Of a DNA stretch of 64,000 nt, positions 22,906 to 31,486 are shown piece by piece. Origin of the DNA: an uncultured Lentisphaeria bacterium (GTDB lineage Bacteria > Verrucomicrobiota > Lentisphaeria > Victivallales > UBA1829); contig CAJKAR010000025.1 of NCBI GenBank assembly GCA_905197955.1, positions 1 through 64,000 on the forward strand, in the 5' to 3' direction. Position numbers and translations under genes: made by a program. The notes under the pieces are model-generated. The model was not told the DNA's origin. It saw nothing but the letters and a program-made list of their open reading frames with translations, and searched no databases. Numbering within the stretch: position 1 is the stretch's first letter; each line of letters starts with the position of its first letter.

Positions 22906-24495
22906 ATGGAAAATTGGACAGACCGGTGCCACAAGTACACCTTTGTCGATGGCGAAAGCGGATTTCAGATCAATTTCGCCGGAATGGAATTCAGCGATGC
23001 CGATATCGAGGCATTTGCAAAAAAAATGGGTTCCGTTCATGAGGAAATGCTGAAAATTGAACGCGGCGAGATCAAGAATCCCGACGAAAACCGGAAAGTG
23101 ACCCACTTCACAGACCGTTCCGTCTATACCGGTTCGGAAGAATATCTGGATGTGGAAAATTTTGCCGAACAGATCCGTACCGGAAAAATCGTCGGCTCGA
23201 CCGGCAAGAAGTTCGAAGCCGCCTTCATCAACGGAATCGGCGGTTCGGCTCTCGGCCCCCAGCTCATTCAGATGGCGATCAACGGACCCTACTGGAATGA
23301 GAAATCCGATGCTCAGCGCAATGGATACCTCAAAATCTACTTCCTCGACAACACCGATACCGCCGGACTGGCAGATGCTCTGCAGGTTGTCGATCTGGAA
23401 AAGACCCTCGTCGTCAACATCTCCAAATCGGGCGGAACCCAGGAAACCAAGAACAACATGAAGGCCTGCATGGACTTCTATGCGGCGGCCGGACTCGACT
23501 TTGCAAAACACGCCTGTGCCATCACCATGAAGGACAGCGAACTGGATCAGCTCTCCCGCGGCTCCAAGTGGCTCAAAGTTTTTGAAATGGCGGATTCCAT
23601 CGGCGGACGCACCAGCGAAACCAGCATTGTCGGACATCTCCCTGCGGCTCTCGCCGGCATCCGCTTCAAGGATCTGCTCGCCGGAGCATGCCACATGGAC
23701 CGGCTGACTGGCAACGCTCAGCTGACTCACAATCCCGCTTACATGCTCTCGACGATGTGGTATCTTGCTGGAAACGGAAAAGGCGACAAGAACATGGTCA
23801 TTGTCCCCTATTCCGACCGCCTGATTCTCATGTCCCGCTATCTTCAGCAGCTCGTGATGGAAAGCCTCGGAAAAGAGAAGGATCTCGACGGCAAGACGGT
23901 CCATCAGGGCCTCAACGTCTTCGGCAACAAGGGCGGTACCGATGCCCATGCCTTCATCCAGCAGCTGAACGACGGCAGAAACGACTTCTTCGTCACCTTC
24001 ATTGAGGTTCTGGAAGATGCCCTCCCCGCACCGATCTCCAAAGGAATCGCCATGGGAGATTACCTCCACGGCTTCCTGACCGGACTTTCCAACGCGCTGC
24101 GCGGAAAAGGACGCCAGGTGATCGAACTGCGCATCAACCGGGTGGATGAATACAATGTCGGTATGCTGATCGCCCTCTATGAACGCGCTGTCGCAGCCTA
24201 TGCGGAACTCATCCACATCAATGCGTTCCACCAGCCCGGCGTTCAGGCGTACAAGCTGGCAAGCAAAGGGGTCATTAAACTGCTGACCGACTCCGAAAAC
24301 ACCTTTGCGGAACTTGCTCCGCTGACTGGCACCGCGGCGGAAATCGCGGCAAAAACCAATCTTTCCGCCCAGGAATATGAGCTGGAAGGAATTCTCGCAA
24401 AACTCTCCGCGAACACGGCGAAACGCGATAATCCCGTCAAAGTCTCCCGCGCCTGGAATCCCGACAAAGGCTGGGTCTACACGATCACAAAATAA
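22906..24495 (+). CDS. pgi: glucose-6-phosphate isomerase
   Basis: Pgi interconverts glucose 6-phosphate and fructose 6-phosphate in glycolysis and gluconeogenesis. The 529-residue protein carries the SIS-fold phosphate loops, VNISKSGGTQETKNN and SIGGRTSETSIVGHLP, and the catalytic Glu region HQGLNVFGNKGGTDAHAFIQQ. It belongs to the longer bacterial subgroup that contains FFVTFIEVLEDA. AGGAGA before the ATG supports the start. Its own promoter lies about 160 bases upstream. The next gene starts 16 bases downstream, so the radical SAM enzyme may be cotranscribed. Confidence 0.96.
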   Translation: MENWTDRCHKYTFVDGESGFQINFAGMEFSDADIEAFAKKMGSVHEEMLKIERGEIKNPDENRKVTHFTDRSVYTGSEEYLDVENFAEQIRTGKIVGSTGKKFEAAFINGIGGSALGPQLIQMAINGPYWNEKSDAQRNGYLKIYFLDNTDTAGLADALQVVDLEKTLVVNISKSGGTQETKNNMKACMDFYAAAGLDFAKHACAITMKDSELDQLSRGSKWLKVFEMADSIGGRTSETSIVGHLPAALAGIRFKDLLAGACHMDRLTGNAQLTHNPAYMLSTMWYLAGNGKGDKNMVIVPYSDRLILMSRYLQQLVMESLGKEKDLDGKTVHQGLNVFGNKGGTDAHAFIQQLNDGRNDFFVTFIEVLEDALPAPISKGIAMGDYLHGFLTGLSNALRGKGRQVIELRINRVDEYNVGMLIALYERAVAAYAELIHINAFHQPGVQAYKLASKGVIKLLTDSENTFAELAPLTGTAAEIAAKTNLSAQEYELEGILAKLSANTAKRDNPVKVSRAWNPDKGWVYTITK

Positions 24496-24511
24496 ATAGG
24501 GATTCCTTATC

Positions 24512-25513
24512 ATGGAAACAGAACTGGCGAATCTTCTTGCGGAAGTGGAACAGCGGTATCCGGTCAAAGTGAACGAATACTGCCGTAAACTTGCGGAACG
24601 ATCCGCCGCTGTTTCCAGGCTCTATCTGCCGGACCCGCGCGAACTGGAAGATCTCGGATTATCGTCCGATGGTCTCGCCGAACGCGAACAGAGTCCGGTC
24701 CCGAAGCTGATCCGCCGCTATACAGACCGCGCAGTCGTACTGACAACAACAGAATGTTTTGTCCGCTGCCGGTTCTGTTTCCGCAAACGGCTCTGGGCAG
24801 ACGGCGCGGAACATTTTCATCTTGCCGATCCGGAACTGGACGCCATCTGCACTTTTCTGGAAGGACATCCGGAAGTAACGGATATTCTGCTCAGCGGAGG
24901 CGATCCGCTCGTCCTCTCCGATGAACGCCTGCTGGAGATTGCAAAACGCATCCGGAGCGCGGGAGGAGTGGAAACGGTGCGGATCTGTTCCCGGGCGCCG
25001 GCCGTGCAGCCGTCGAGGATTACGGAAAAACTGGTTTCAGGACTTGCCGCCATCGACGGAATCTGGTTCGTCACCCACTTCGACCATCCGGATGAACTGA
25101 CGGCCGAGGCGGAACATGCCTGCCGTCTGCTTGTCTCCCGCGGAGTCCCCGTCCTGAACCAGACCGTGCTTCTGGCAGGAGTCAACGACAATGCGGAAGT
25201 CCTGCGGAAACTGTTCAAACATCTGGCGGCCCTCCGCGTAAAACCGCACTATCTCTTTCATATTGACCCGATTGAAGGGGTCTCCCACTTTGCAACCGGA
25301 ATCGGAAAAGGACTGGAGATCATGAATGAATTCCGCGCGACCCTCTCCTCCATTGCGACGCCCTCGTTTGCCATCGATCTCCCGGAAGGAGGCGGCAAAG
25401 TGATTCTCACTCCGGACTGCCGGAGAGAAGACGGAGCCTATCTGAGTTCCGTTTCCGGAAAATACATCCGCCATCCTCTCGTTGACCGCAATTCCGGGGA
25501 AACAAAATGCTGA
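24512..25513 (+). CDS. KamA/EpmB-type radical SAM aminomutase
   Basis: A 333-residue enzyme of the lysine 2,3-aminomutase family. The radical SAM motif is CFVRCRFCF (CxxxCxxC), preceded by VVLTTTECF. The SAM-binding GGDP (LLSGGDPLVLSD) follows. The PLP-Lys segment is LPEGGGKV near the C-terminus, matching the family PGGGGK. This short length, without the C-terminal zinc extension, is typical of EpmB, which makes beta-lysine on elongation factor P. No efp or epmA is in the window, so free lysine or another amino acid may be the substrate. It overlaps the ABC exporter gene by seven bases and follows pgi by 16, so the three may form one operon. Confidence 0.88.
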   Translation: METELANLLAEVEQRYPVKVNEYCRKLAERSAAVSRLYLPDPRELEDLGLSSDGLAEREQSPVPKLIRRYTDRAVVLTTTECFVRCRFCFRKRLWADGAEHFHLADPELDAICTFLEGHPEVTDILLSGGDPLVLSDERLLEIAKRIRSAGGVETVRICSRAPAVQPSRITEKLVSGLAAIDGIWFVTHFDHPDELTAEAEHACRLLVSRGVPVLNQTVLLAGVNDNAEVLRKLFKHLAALRVKPHYLFHIDPIEGVSHFATGIGKGLEIMNEFRATLSSIATPSFAIDLPEGGGKVILTPDCRREDGAYLSSVSGKYIRHPLVDRNSGETKC

Positions 25514-27255
25514 AGCTGGTCAACCGCCTGCGGGCAGTTCTTCTGCCTCGGGAAAAATACACCGTCCTTCTGCTGACGGCGGCGGTTTGTTTCAGCGGAC
25601 TCCTCGAACTCTGCGGAATCGGACTGATTATGCCGGTGATCGCTCTCTTCATCACGCCGGAACTGTTTGATCAGAATCAACTGCTGATTTTTGTCAAACA
25701 TGTGGTCGGGGATCTGCCGTTCAACCGATTCCTGAGCGTACTGTGCATCGGAATCATTCTCTTTTTCTGTTTTAAGAATCTCTGTCTCTACCTGATCACC
25801 AACTTTCAGGTGCGTTTTGCCTTCACGCTAGCCTCCCGGATCGGCGCGAACCTGCTTGTCAAATACATCGGAACTCGATATGATGTTTCGTTTACCAGAA
25901 CAACAGGCGAACTGGCGGCAAGAATTCAGATGAGCAGACAGATTTCGGACCTGATCAACAGCCTTATCATGCTGTTTTCCGAAGGACTGGTGATCCTGCT
26001 GATGGTGGCATCGGTTTTTATTCTGGCGCCGCTGACAGCCTTGAGTCTGATTGTCATCTGCGGAATCTTTTCGTATCTGATCTACCTGCTGATGCGCCAT
26101 CTGGTCAAGGATCTGAGTGTCCGGGGAATGCGCCGGAGCGGAATCCTGAATTCCTACATCATTTTTACGATGGAAGCCCTCCGGGAAATCAAACTGGCAG
26201 GCCGGGAACTCTTTTTCCGCGAAAAATGCCGGGAAATGGAGGATCAGGCGCTGGAACCCGAACAGAAACTGTTTCTGTACTCTCAGATTCCGCGGTTCAT
26301 TATTGAAGCGGCGGCGGTGGTGTTCGGAATGGGAACGATTCTGCTTCTTCTGCAGTTTCAGGTTTCACCGGCATCCATTGCGTTGAAAGTCTCTTTTATC
26401 GGAATCGTCCTGCTGCGCATGATGCCGTCGGTCTCCCGGATTCATTATTATCTGACCAGGGTCCGTTCAACGCTGCCGCTGTTTGAAACGATCGCCGATG
26501 ACCTGAGCCGCATTCAGCTGGAACAGATTCCGGAGAAACATTCATCGCCGATTGTCTTTCAGAAAGAGATCCGGCTGGAGAATGTTGCATTTGCCTACGG
26601 GAACAAGCGGATCTTTTCCGGAATCAGCCTGACCATCCCCCGGAACACCTCTCTGGCTCTGGTCGGACAGACTGGGTGCGGAAAAACCACCATGATTGAT
26701 CTGCTGGCAGGACTGCTTTTCCCCACCGAAGGAAAAATCCTGGCCGATGGACGCGATATTCGGGAAAACATCTTCTCCTGGCGCAAAATCATCGGCTATG
26801 TCCCGCAGACCATCACGCTGGCGGACTGCTCCATTGCAGAGAATGTGGCGCTGGGAGTCCCTCCGGACGAGATCGATCGGGAAAAGGTGATGAAATGCCT
26901 CCGCATCGCTCAGGCGGAAGAGTTTGTCTCCCGGCTTGAAAACGGAATCGACACCGTTCTTGCGGAACGGGGGAAAAATCTTTCCGGCGGACAGCGCCAG
27001 CGCCTCGGCATCGCACGGGCGCTCTATCCCGATCCCGCCATCCTGATTTTCGACGAGGCAACCAGCGCTCTCGACACCGAAACAGAAGCGGCATTTGTCG
27101 AAGCTCTTTCCGCCCTGAACGGCAAGTTCACAATGATTATCGCAGCTCACCGTCTTTCCACCATTGAAAACTGCGATCAGGTCTTCCGATTCCCTGCGCC
27201 CCGCGAAAAAAGCATCCTCTTCTCCCCCCTCTGCAAAGCGTCTCAAACAAAATAA
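25507..27255 (+). CDS. ABC exporter, fused permease and ATPase
   Basis: A 582-residue half-transporter that should work as a dimer in the inner membrane. Residues 15-310 hold six membrane helices (first: VLLLTAAVCFSGLLELCGIG). The ATPase domain has Walker A GQTGCGKTT with Lys393, the signature LSGGQRQRLGIARAL, Walker B ILIFDEATSALD and the switch His in AAHRLST. Relatives export lipids, glycolipid precursors, peptides or drugs; the cargo cannot be told. It starts within the last codons of the radical SAM gene. Confidence 0.92.
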   Translation: MLKLVNRLRAVLLPREKYTVLLLTAAVCFSGLLELCGIGLIMPVIALFITPELFDQNQLLIFVKHVVGDLPFNRFLSVLCIGIILFFCFKNLCLYLITNFQVRFAFTLASRIGANLLVKYIGTRYDVSFTRTTGELAARIQMSRQISDLINSLIMLFSEGLVILLMVASVFILAPLTALSLIVICGIFSYLIYLLMRHLVKDLSVRGMRRSGILNSYIIFTMEALREIKLAGRELFFREKCREMEDQALEPEQKLFLYSQIPRFIIEAAAVVFGMGTILLLLQFQVSPASIALKVSFIGIVLLRMMPSVSRIHYYLTRVRSTLPLFETIADDLSRIQLEQIPEKHSSPIVFQKEIRLENVAFAYGNKRIFSGISLTIPRNTSLALVGQTGCGKTTMIDLLAGLLFPTEGKILADGRDIRENIFSWRKIIGYVPQTITLADCSIAENVALGVPPDEIDREKVMKCLRIAQAEEFVSRLENGIDTVLAERGKNLSGGQRQRLGIARALYPDPAILIFDEATSALDTETEAAFVEALSALNGKFTMIIAAHRLSTIENCDQVFRFPAPREKSILFSPLCKASQTK

Positions 27256-27440
27256 ACACTACATCCCTCATCGCGACCTACCAGCCCCCTTGTGCTCAAA
27301 GGAAACTGTCTTAAACGAAATAAACACCACTTTCAGCCGTCTCCCGTTCTCGATAAACACACAAAAAAACAGAACGGCAAAATCAGAAAATACAATCCAG
27401 GAAAAAATCGACAGGAAAAGAAAACTTCGGAAGGGAAAAC

Positions 27441-27517
27441 TGGCGGAAGCGACGGGGCTCGAACCCGCAACATCCACCGTGACAGGGTGGCACTCTAACC
27501 AATTGAGCTACGCCTCC
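27441..27517 (-). tRNA. tRNA-Asp (anticodon GTC)
   Basis: On the minus strand the sequence folds as a full cloverleaf: acceptor GGAGGCG with CGCTTCC, D arm GCTCAATTGGTTAGAGT, anticodon arm CCACC-CTGTCAC-GGTGG, T arm with GGTTCGAGCC and an encoded CCA end at 27443-27441. The anticodon is GTC. Confidence 0.96.
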
Positions 27518-27534
27518 AGCTTATTGAGTTGCTT

Positions 27535-27562
27535 ACTCTATTCCATATTTCTGAAAAGTCAA
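27535..27562 (-). promoter_or_regulatory. promoter of tRNA-Asp
   Basis: On the minus strand TTGACT (27562-27557) and TAGAGT (27540-27535) are 16 bases apart, 18 bases before the tRNA. Confidence 0.6.
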
Positions 27563-27625
27563 ATCTTTTTTCCAAGATTTTCAGATTTTTTTCAAAAATT
27601 CTTTCTTTTTCAGAACAGGAATATA

Positions 27626-27653
27626 TTGAAATGACGTACAAGCGTGCTATTCT
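27626..27653 (+). promoter_or_regulatory. putative promoter of the CE7 esterase gene
   Basis: TTGAAA (27626-27631) and TATTCT (27648-27653) are 16 bases apart, about 60 bases before the start codon. Confidence 0.5.
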
Positions 27654-27710
27654 GTATTTCAGAAACTGATTTCAGAAAAATTGATAAAACAAGATCAGAG
27701 AGGTTTTTTC

Positions 27711-29177
27711 ATGCACACGAAAACAAGAAAACTGATGTCGGCAGCGGTCATTTCCGCGATTGCCGGAAGTCTGGCAGTCTTTTCCGCCGGCTGCCAATGC
27801 CATGCTCGGGAACAGGTCCCTGCGGAACAGAAAAAGACCGTGCCGGAAGCGAAAAAATCGTTGAAGGCAGAAAAAGCCGCTGCCAAAGCACCTGCCGTAA
27901 CAGAAAAATCTGCAAAAAAGAATCCGTCGAAAGCCGGCTGGAAATTCACGGCATCGGTCAATAAACCCGATGCAATCTATCAGAAAGGCGAAACGATCGT
28001 CTTCTCCGTGAATCTTCTGAAAGACGGTGCCGCCGTCAAGGATGCCTCCATCAAATACAGAGTCGCGGAAAACGGCGACTGGGGAAAATGGGTTACCGTT
28101 CCCGCCGACAAGCCGCTCTCCATTACCAGAAAATCCGATCGTCCCGCCTGGTTCGCCATTGAAGCGACAGCTCATGGGAAAGATGGAAAAATCATCAAAA
28201 ATCCGAATGCCAAAAACAGAAATCTGAAAGCCACAATCGGTGCCATGGTCGCGCCGGAGGAGATCCGGGAATCCGCTGTGGAACCGGCAGATTTTGATCT
28301 TTTCTGGAAATCTCAGAGGAAGACACTGGATGAGGTGCCGGTCAAAGCGACCCGGACTAAAGTCGATGTCCCGAAATATCTCCAGGACAAAGTCGATTGC
28401 TACGATGTCAAAGTCGACTGCGCCGGAGCCAAACCGGTTTCCGGATATCTGGTTCTGCCGAAGAACGCGAAAAAAGGTTCCCTCCCCGCGATTGTCTGCT
28501 ATCACGGAGCCGGGGTCCGGAGTGCCAACAAACAGTTCGGATACGGGCAGAAGGCGATCGCCTTTGACGTCAATGCGCACGGAATTCCGAACGGTCAGCC
28601 CAAACAGTTCTATGCCGATCTCAATAAAGGGGAACTCAAGGGGTATCCTCATCGCAACAAGAACAGCCGGGATCAGTTCTACTTCAAGGAGATGTTCCTT
28701 CGGGTGATGCGAGCACTGGATTATGTGAAAACGCTGCCGGAATGGAATGGAAAGGTTCTGATTGTCACTGGAGGAAGTCAGGGCGGCGGACAGGCTCTTG
28801 TCGCGGCAGCGCTGGATCCGCAGGTGACACTCTGTGTTGCGAACGTCCCCGCCATCGGGGATCATGCCGGCCGTCTCGCCGGACGCAGACCCGGATGGCC
28901 CCAGCTCATGAACAATCAGAAAATGAAGCCCGCCGATCAGCAGGTCCTCAAGGCAAGCGGATATTTCGATCACAATTATTTTGCCAAACGGATCAAATGT
29001 GAAACCTATACGGGAACCGGATTCGTGGATTTTGTCTGCCCGCCGACCTCGGTCTATGCGGCATTCAACAATCTGCCGGAAAAAACGAAAAAGTTTATCC
29101 AGACCACTCCGGATGCCGGACACGGCGCACCGCTCAGCATCGGTTACAAGAGAATCAATCAGGTGCTCAAAAAATAA
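27711..29177 (+). CDS. acetylxylan esterase-like lipoprotein (CE7 family)
   Basis: A 488-residue exported protein. The signal ends in the lipobox SAGC (Cys near 26), so it should be membrane-anchored. A Lys/Ala-rich linker spans residues 30-70. Residues 75-180 look like an extra beta-sandwich. The esterase domain follows: oxyanion region CYHGAGV, nucleophile Ser356 in GGSQGG, Asp440 and His471 in DAGHG. Family members remove acetyl groups from xylan, xylooligosaccharides and cephalosporins. The ATG at 27711 has AGAGG upstream and starts the signal peptide; an in-frame start at 27681 is less likely. It is a single-gene unit with a strong terminator. Confidence 0.88.
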   Translation: MHTKTRKLMSAAVISAIAGSLAVFSAGCQCHAREQVPAEQKKTVPEAKKSLKAEKAAAKAPAVTEKSAKKNPSKAGWKFTASVNKPDAIYQKGETIVFSVNLLKDGAAVKDASIKYRVAENGDWGKWVTVPADKPLSITRKSDRPAWFAIEATAHGKDGKIIKNPNAKNRNLKATIGAMVAPEEIRESAVEPADFDLFWKSQRKTLDEVPVKATRTKVDVPKYLQDKVDCYDVKVDCAGAKPVSGYLVLPKNAKKGSLPAIVCYHGAGVRSANKQFGYGQKAIAFDVNAHGIPNGQPKQFYADLNKGELKGYPHRNKNSRDQFYFKEMFLRVMRALDYVKTLPEWNGKVLIVTGGSQGGGQALVAAALDPQVTLCVANVPAIGDHAGRLAGRRPGWPQLMNNQKMKPADQQVLKASGYFDHNYFAKRIKCETYTGTGFVDFVCPPTSVYAAFNNLPEKTKKFIQTTPDAGHGAPLSIGYKRINQVLKK

Positions 29178-29202
29178 GTCTGCCAATCGGCTGAATTTTT
29201 TT

Positions 29203-29243
29203 CCCCGTGCCGGAGAAGTTGTCCGGTACGGGGATTTTTTTTT
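29203..29243 (+). terminator. terminator of the CE7 esterase gene
   Basis: A 12-bp stem (29203-29214 with 29222-29233, one G-T pair) has a 7-nt loop and is followed by nine T. Confidence 0.95.
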
Positions 29244-29380
29244 CAGGAGAATATCTGCGGAAAAAACCGAAGGAAGAGTGAATTTTCGTCAGAAAACGAT
29301 TGCAAAATAAAGTGAATGCGGTTATACTAAAAAAAATCGGAGGAGCATTCCCCGATTCTCTAAACGAAAGGAGTCCCAAC

Positions 29381-29806
29381 ATGGCGGATATTTCTGAAAG
29401 TGTTTGTCTGAACCACCCCGACACCCCTGCCGTCACCCGCTGCGCCACCTGCGGGAAACCGATCTGTGAGCGCTGTATTGTCTCGCGGAACGGCTCGAAC
29501 TACTGTTCCGAAACCTGCGCCGACAACGCGGCGAATTCCGTCGGGCGCGTCAACGACGTTCTGGAAAACAAGAAAAAAGTCGAAGCCAGAGGGAAAAAGC
29601 GGACTCTGATCATCATCGTCATCCTGCTTGCCGCCGCAGCAGGAGGCTATTACTACTACACGCAGAACAAGGATGATGTCACCCGTTTTGTCAAGAAAAC
29701 GGAGCGGAAAGTCAAGAAAAATGTCAAGGAGACCAAAAAATCCATTGAAAGGAGCCTGCCCTCCAGCTCCACCTACAAACGCGACCGGGAAAATATGGTC
29801 AAATAA
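29381..29806 (+). CDS. B-box-type zinc finger membrane protein
   Basis: A 141-residue protein of unknown function. Residues 9-50 hold a zinc-binding pattern: CLNHPDTPAVTRCATCGKPI, then CERC, and a final YCSETCA, resembling B-box fingers. One membrane helix follows (RTLIIIVILLAAAAGGYYYY, about residues 76-95). The tail is strongly basic and likely helical (KKTERKVKKNVKETKK). With the finger on the cytoplasmic side, it may bind a protein or nucleic acid at the membrane. AAAGGAG before the ATG at 29381 supports the start over an upstream in-frame one at 29300. Similar finger-plus-helix proteins occur in Planctomycetes and relatives, without known role. Confidence 0.75.
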   Translation: MADISESVCLNHPDTPAVTRCATCGKPICERCIVSRNGSNYCSETCADNAANSVGRVNDVLENKKKVEARGKKRTLIIIVILLAAAAGGYYYYTQNKDDVTRFVKKTERKVKKNVKETKKSIERSLPSSSTYKRDRENMVK

Positions 29807-29837
29807 TCCCTTTCCGGTATTCTCCTGACGGGGAGTG

Positions 29838-29868
29838 CGGCGCAAGTGGTCCCGGTTTGCGCCGTTTT
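29838..29868 (+). terminator. terminator of the zinc finger protein gene
   Basis: CGGCGCAA (29838-29845) pairs with TTGCGCCG (29857-29864), followed by four T. Confidence 0.85.
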
Positions 29869-30158
29869 CTATTTTTCATTCGGATTCTCATGCGGATCCG
29901 AAAAACCTCTCCTGCTCAAACGATTCTTTTCTGAAAAAGGCCCTTTTGTCACAAAGTGCGGTAAAACAATCACATATTGTATATCGAAAGGGTCTTGAAG
30001 CGCAGAGGCAGACGCCTATATTACACCTCGTAAGGCGGAAAATTTCCTGTCACAAAATAAGAAAGATGGATGAAAAATCTCTTTTGGACTTGAACCGATC
30101 CGCAAAATCAATATATTAACCCCGTATATTTTCAACGGGAACAATCTTAAGGGACAGA
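29869..30158. other. intergenic region with promoter at 30090-30117
   Basis: TTGAAC (30090-30095) and TATATT (30112-30117) with a 16-base spacer form a likely promoter for the oxidoreductase gene. TGTCACAAA occurs twice (around 29947 and 30050). No convincing gene or RNA is seen in the rest. Confidence 0.5.
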
Positions 30159-31469
30159 ATGAAAAAAGCATCTGTGATCATCATCGGCGGAGGCGGACGC
30201 GGCACGATTTATGCCCGGCATCTGCGGGAACTCGCCGATCGTGTGGAAGTAGTGGGAATTGCGGAACCCCGTGATTTCTTCAGGAACCGGATCGCCGCCA
30301 TGCACAGGATTCCCCCGGAAAACATCTGCTCCGACTGGCATGAACTGGCGGCCCGACCAAAGTTTGCGGACGCCGTCATCATTACAACACAGGATCGGAT
30401 GCATCTGGAACCGGCCGTTGCATTTGCCAATAAAAAATACGATATTCTGATCGAAAAACCCCTCGCACCGGATCTGGAAGGATGCAGGGATCTGATCGCG
30501 GCGGCGGAACGAAACAATATTATTTTATCCGTCTGCCATGTGCTCCGCTACACCAATTTCACCAGAACGCTGAAGGGGCTGATTGATGAAGGAAAGATCG
30601 GAAAGGTCATGTCGGTACAGCATCTGGAACCGGTGGGGCATTGGCGCTTTGCGCACTCTTATGTCCGCGGCAACTGGAGAAAGGAGGAGGAGTCCTCCTC
30701 GGTGCTGCTGGCAAAATCCATTCACGACCTTGACTGGATCTGTTATATTGTCAATTCGATGCCGGAACGGGTCTCCTCGTTCGGGTCGCTGATGTTTTTC
30801 AAGAAGGAGAATCAGCCGAAAGGAGCGGCGGATCGCTGTCTTGACTGCAAAATTGAGGCGGACTGCCCTTATTCCGCACCGAGGTTCTATCTGGGACGCA
30901 TCCGTTCGGGAAATATCGGAGCGTATGTGGAATCGGTGGTCGGAGAGGCAACGGAGGAGAATATGCTCAAGAGTCTCCGCACGGGGCCCTACGGCAGATG
31001 CGTCTTTGCCTGCGACAACGACGTTGCCGATCACCAGGTGGTCAATATCGAATTTGAAAATGGAGCAACCGCCGTTTTCACGCTTGCCGGATGTTCCAAA
31101 TACGGGGATCGCCGGACGACGGTTTTCGGTTCGCTTGGAGAACTGTTCGGAGATGGGGAAAAGCTCTTCTACTATTCCTATCTGACGGGACAGACGGAAA
31201 ATGTTGAAATTCCTCCGCCGCAGGTACCGGATCACCACGGAGGAGGAGACTTCAACCTGGTCGCAGCTTTTATCGACGCGGTTCTCAGCAGAGATACCTC
31301 TCATATTGTCACCGGACCGGAAATTTCGCTGGAAACCCATTTTCTCGTCTTTGCCGCGGAAATCGCGCGCAAGCAGAAGAGAGTTCTGGAAATGAGGAAA
31401 TTCCTTGCGGAAACCGGCGCGGAAAAACTTATCAACCATAACCAGGCGGGAGATCATTTGCCCGCATAA
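30159..31469 (+). CDS. Gfo/Idh/MocA-family NAD(P)-dependent oxidoreductase
   Basis: A 436-residue cytoplasmic enzyme. The N-terminal Rossmann domain starts SVIIIGGGGRGTIYARHL and contains ILIEKPLAPDLEGC, the EKP motif whose Lys takes part in catalysis. The C-terminal alpha/beta domain has SSVLLAKSIHDLDWI, with a GG/H-D-type active-site region, and VPDHHGGGDFNLVAAFIDAV. A CLDCKIEADC segment (near residue 228) could bind a metal, seen in some longer members. The family oxidises or isomerises sugars, inositols and sugar acids. It precedes trpB by 17 bases and may share its transcript, though the functions are unrelated. Confidence 0.9.
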   Translation: MKKASVIIIGGGGRGTIYARHLRELADRVEVVGIAEPRDFFRNRIAAMHRIPPENICSDWHELAARPKFADAVIITTQDRMHLEPAVAFANKKYDILIEKPLAPDLEGCRDLIAAAERNNIILSVCHVLRYTNFTRTLKGLIDEGKIGKVMSVQHLEPVGHWRFAHSYVRGNWRKEEESSSVLLAKSIHDLDWICYIVNSMPERVSSFGSLMFFKKENQPKGAADRCLDCKIEADCPYSAPRFYLGRIRSGNIGAYVESVVGEATEENMLKSLRTGPYGRCVFACDNDVADHQVVNIEFENGATAVFTLAGCSKYGDRRTTVFGSLGELFGDGEKLFYYSYLTGQTENVEIPPPQVPDHHGGGDFNLVAAFIDAVLSRDTSHIVTGPEISLETHFLVFAAEIARKQKRVLEMRKFLAETGAEKLINHNQAGDHLPA

Positions 31470-31486
31470 AAAAGAGGAATTCAACT

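Noticed and set aside
27164..27634. 156-codon plus-strand frame over the tRNA-Asp gene
   Set aside because: It overlaps the ABC exporter end and the tRNA, with no start site or family.
29835..30119. 94-codon frame between the zinc finger gene and the oxidoreductase
   Set aside because: It starts inside a terminator, has no ribosome-binding site and lacks protein-like composition.
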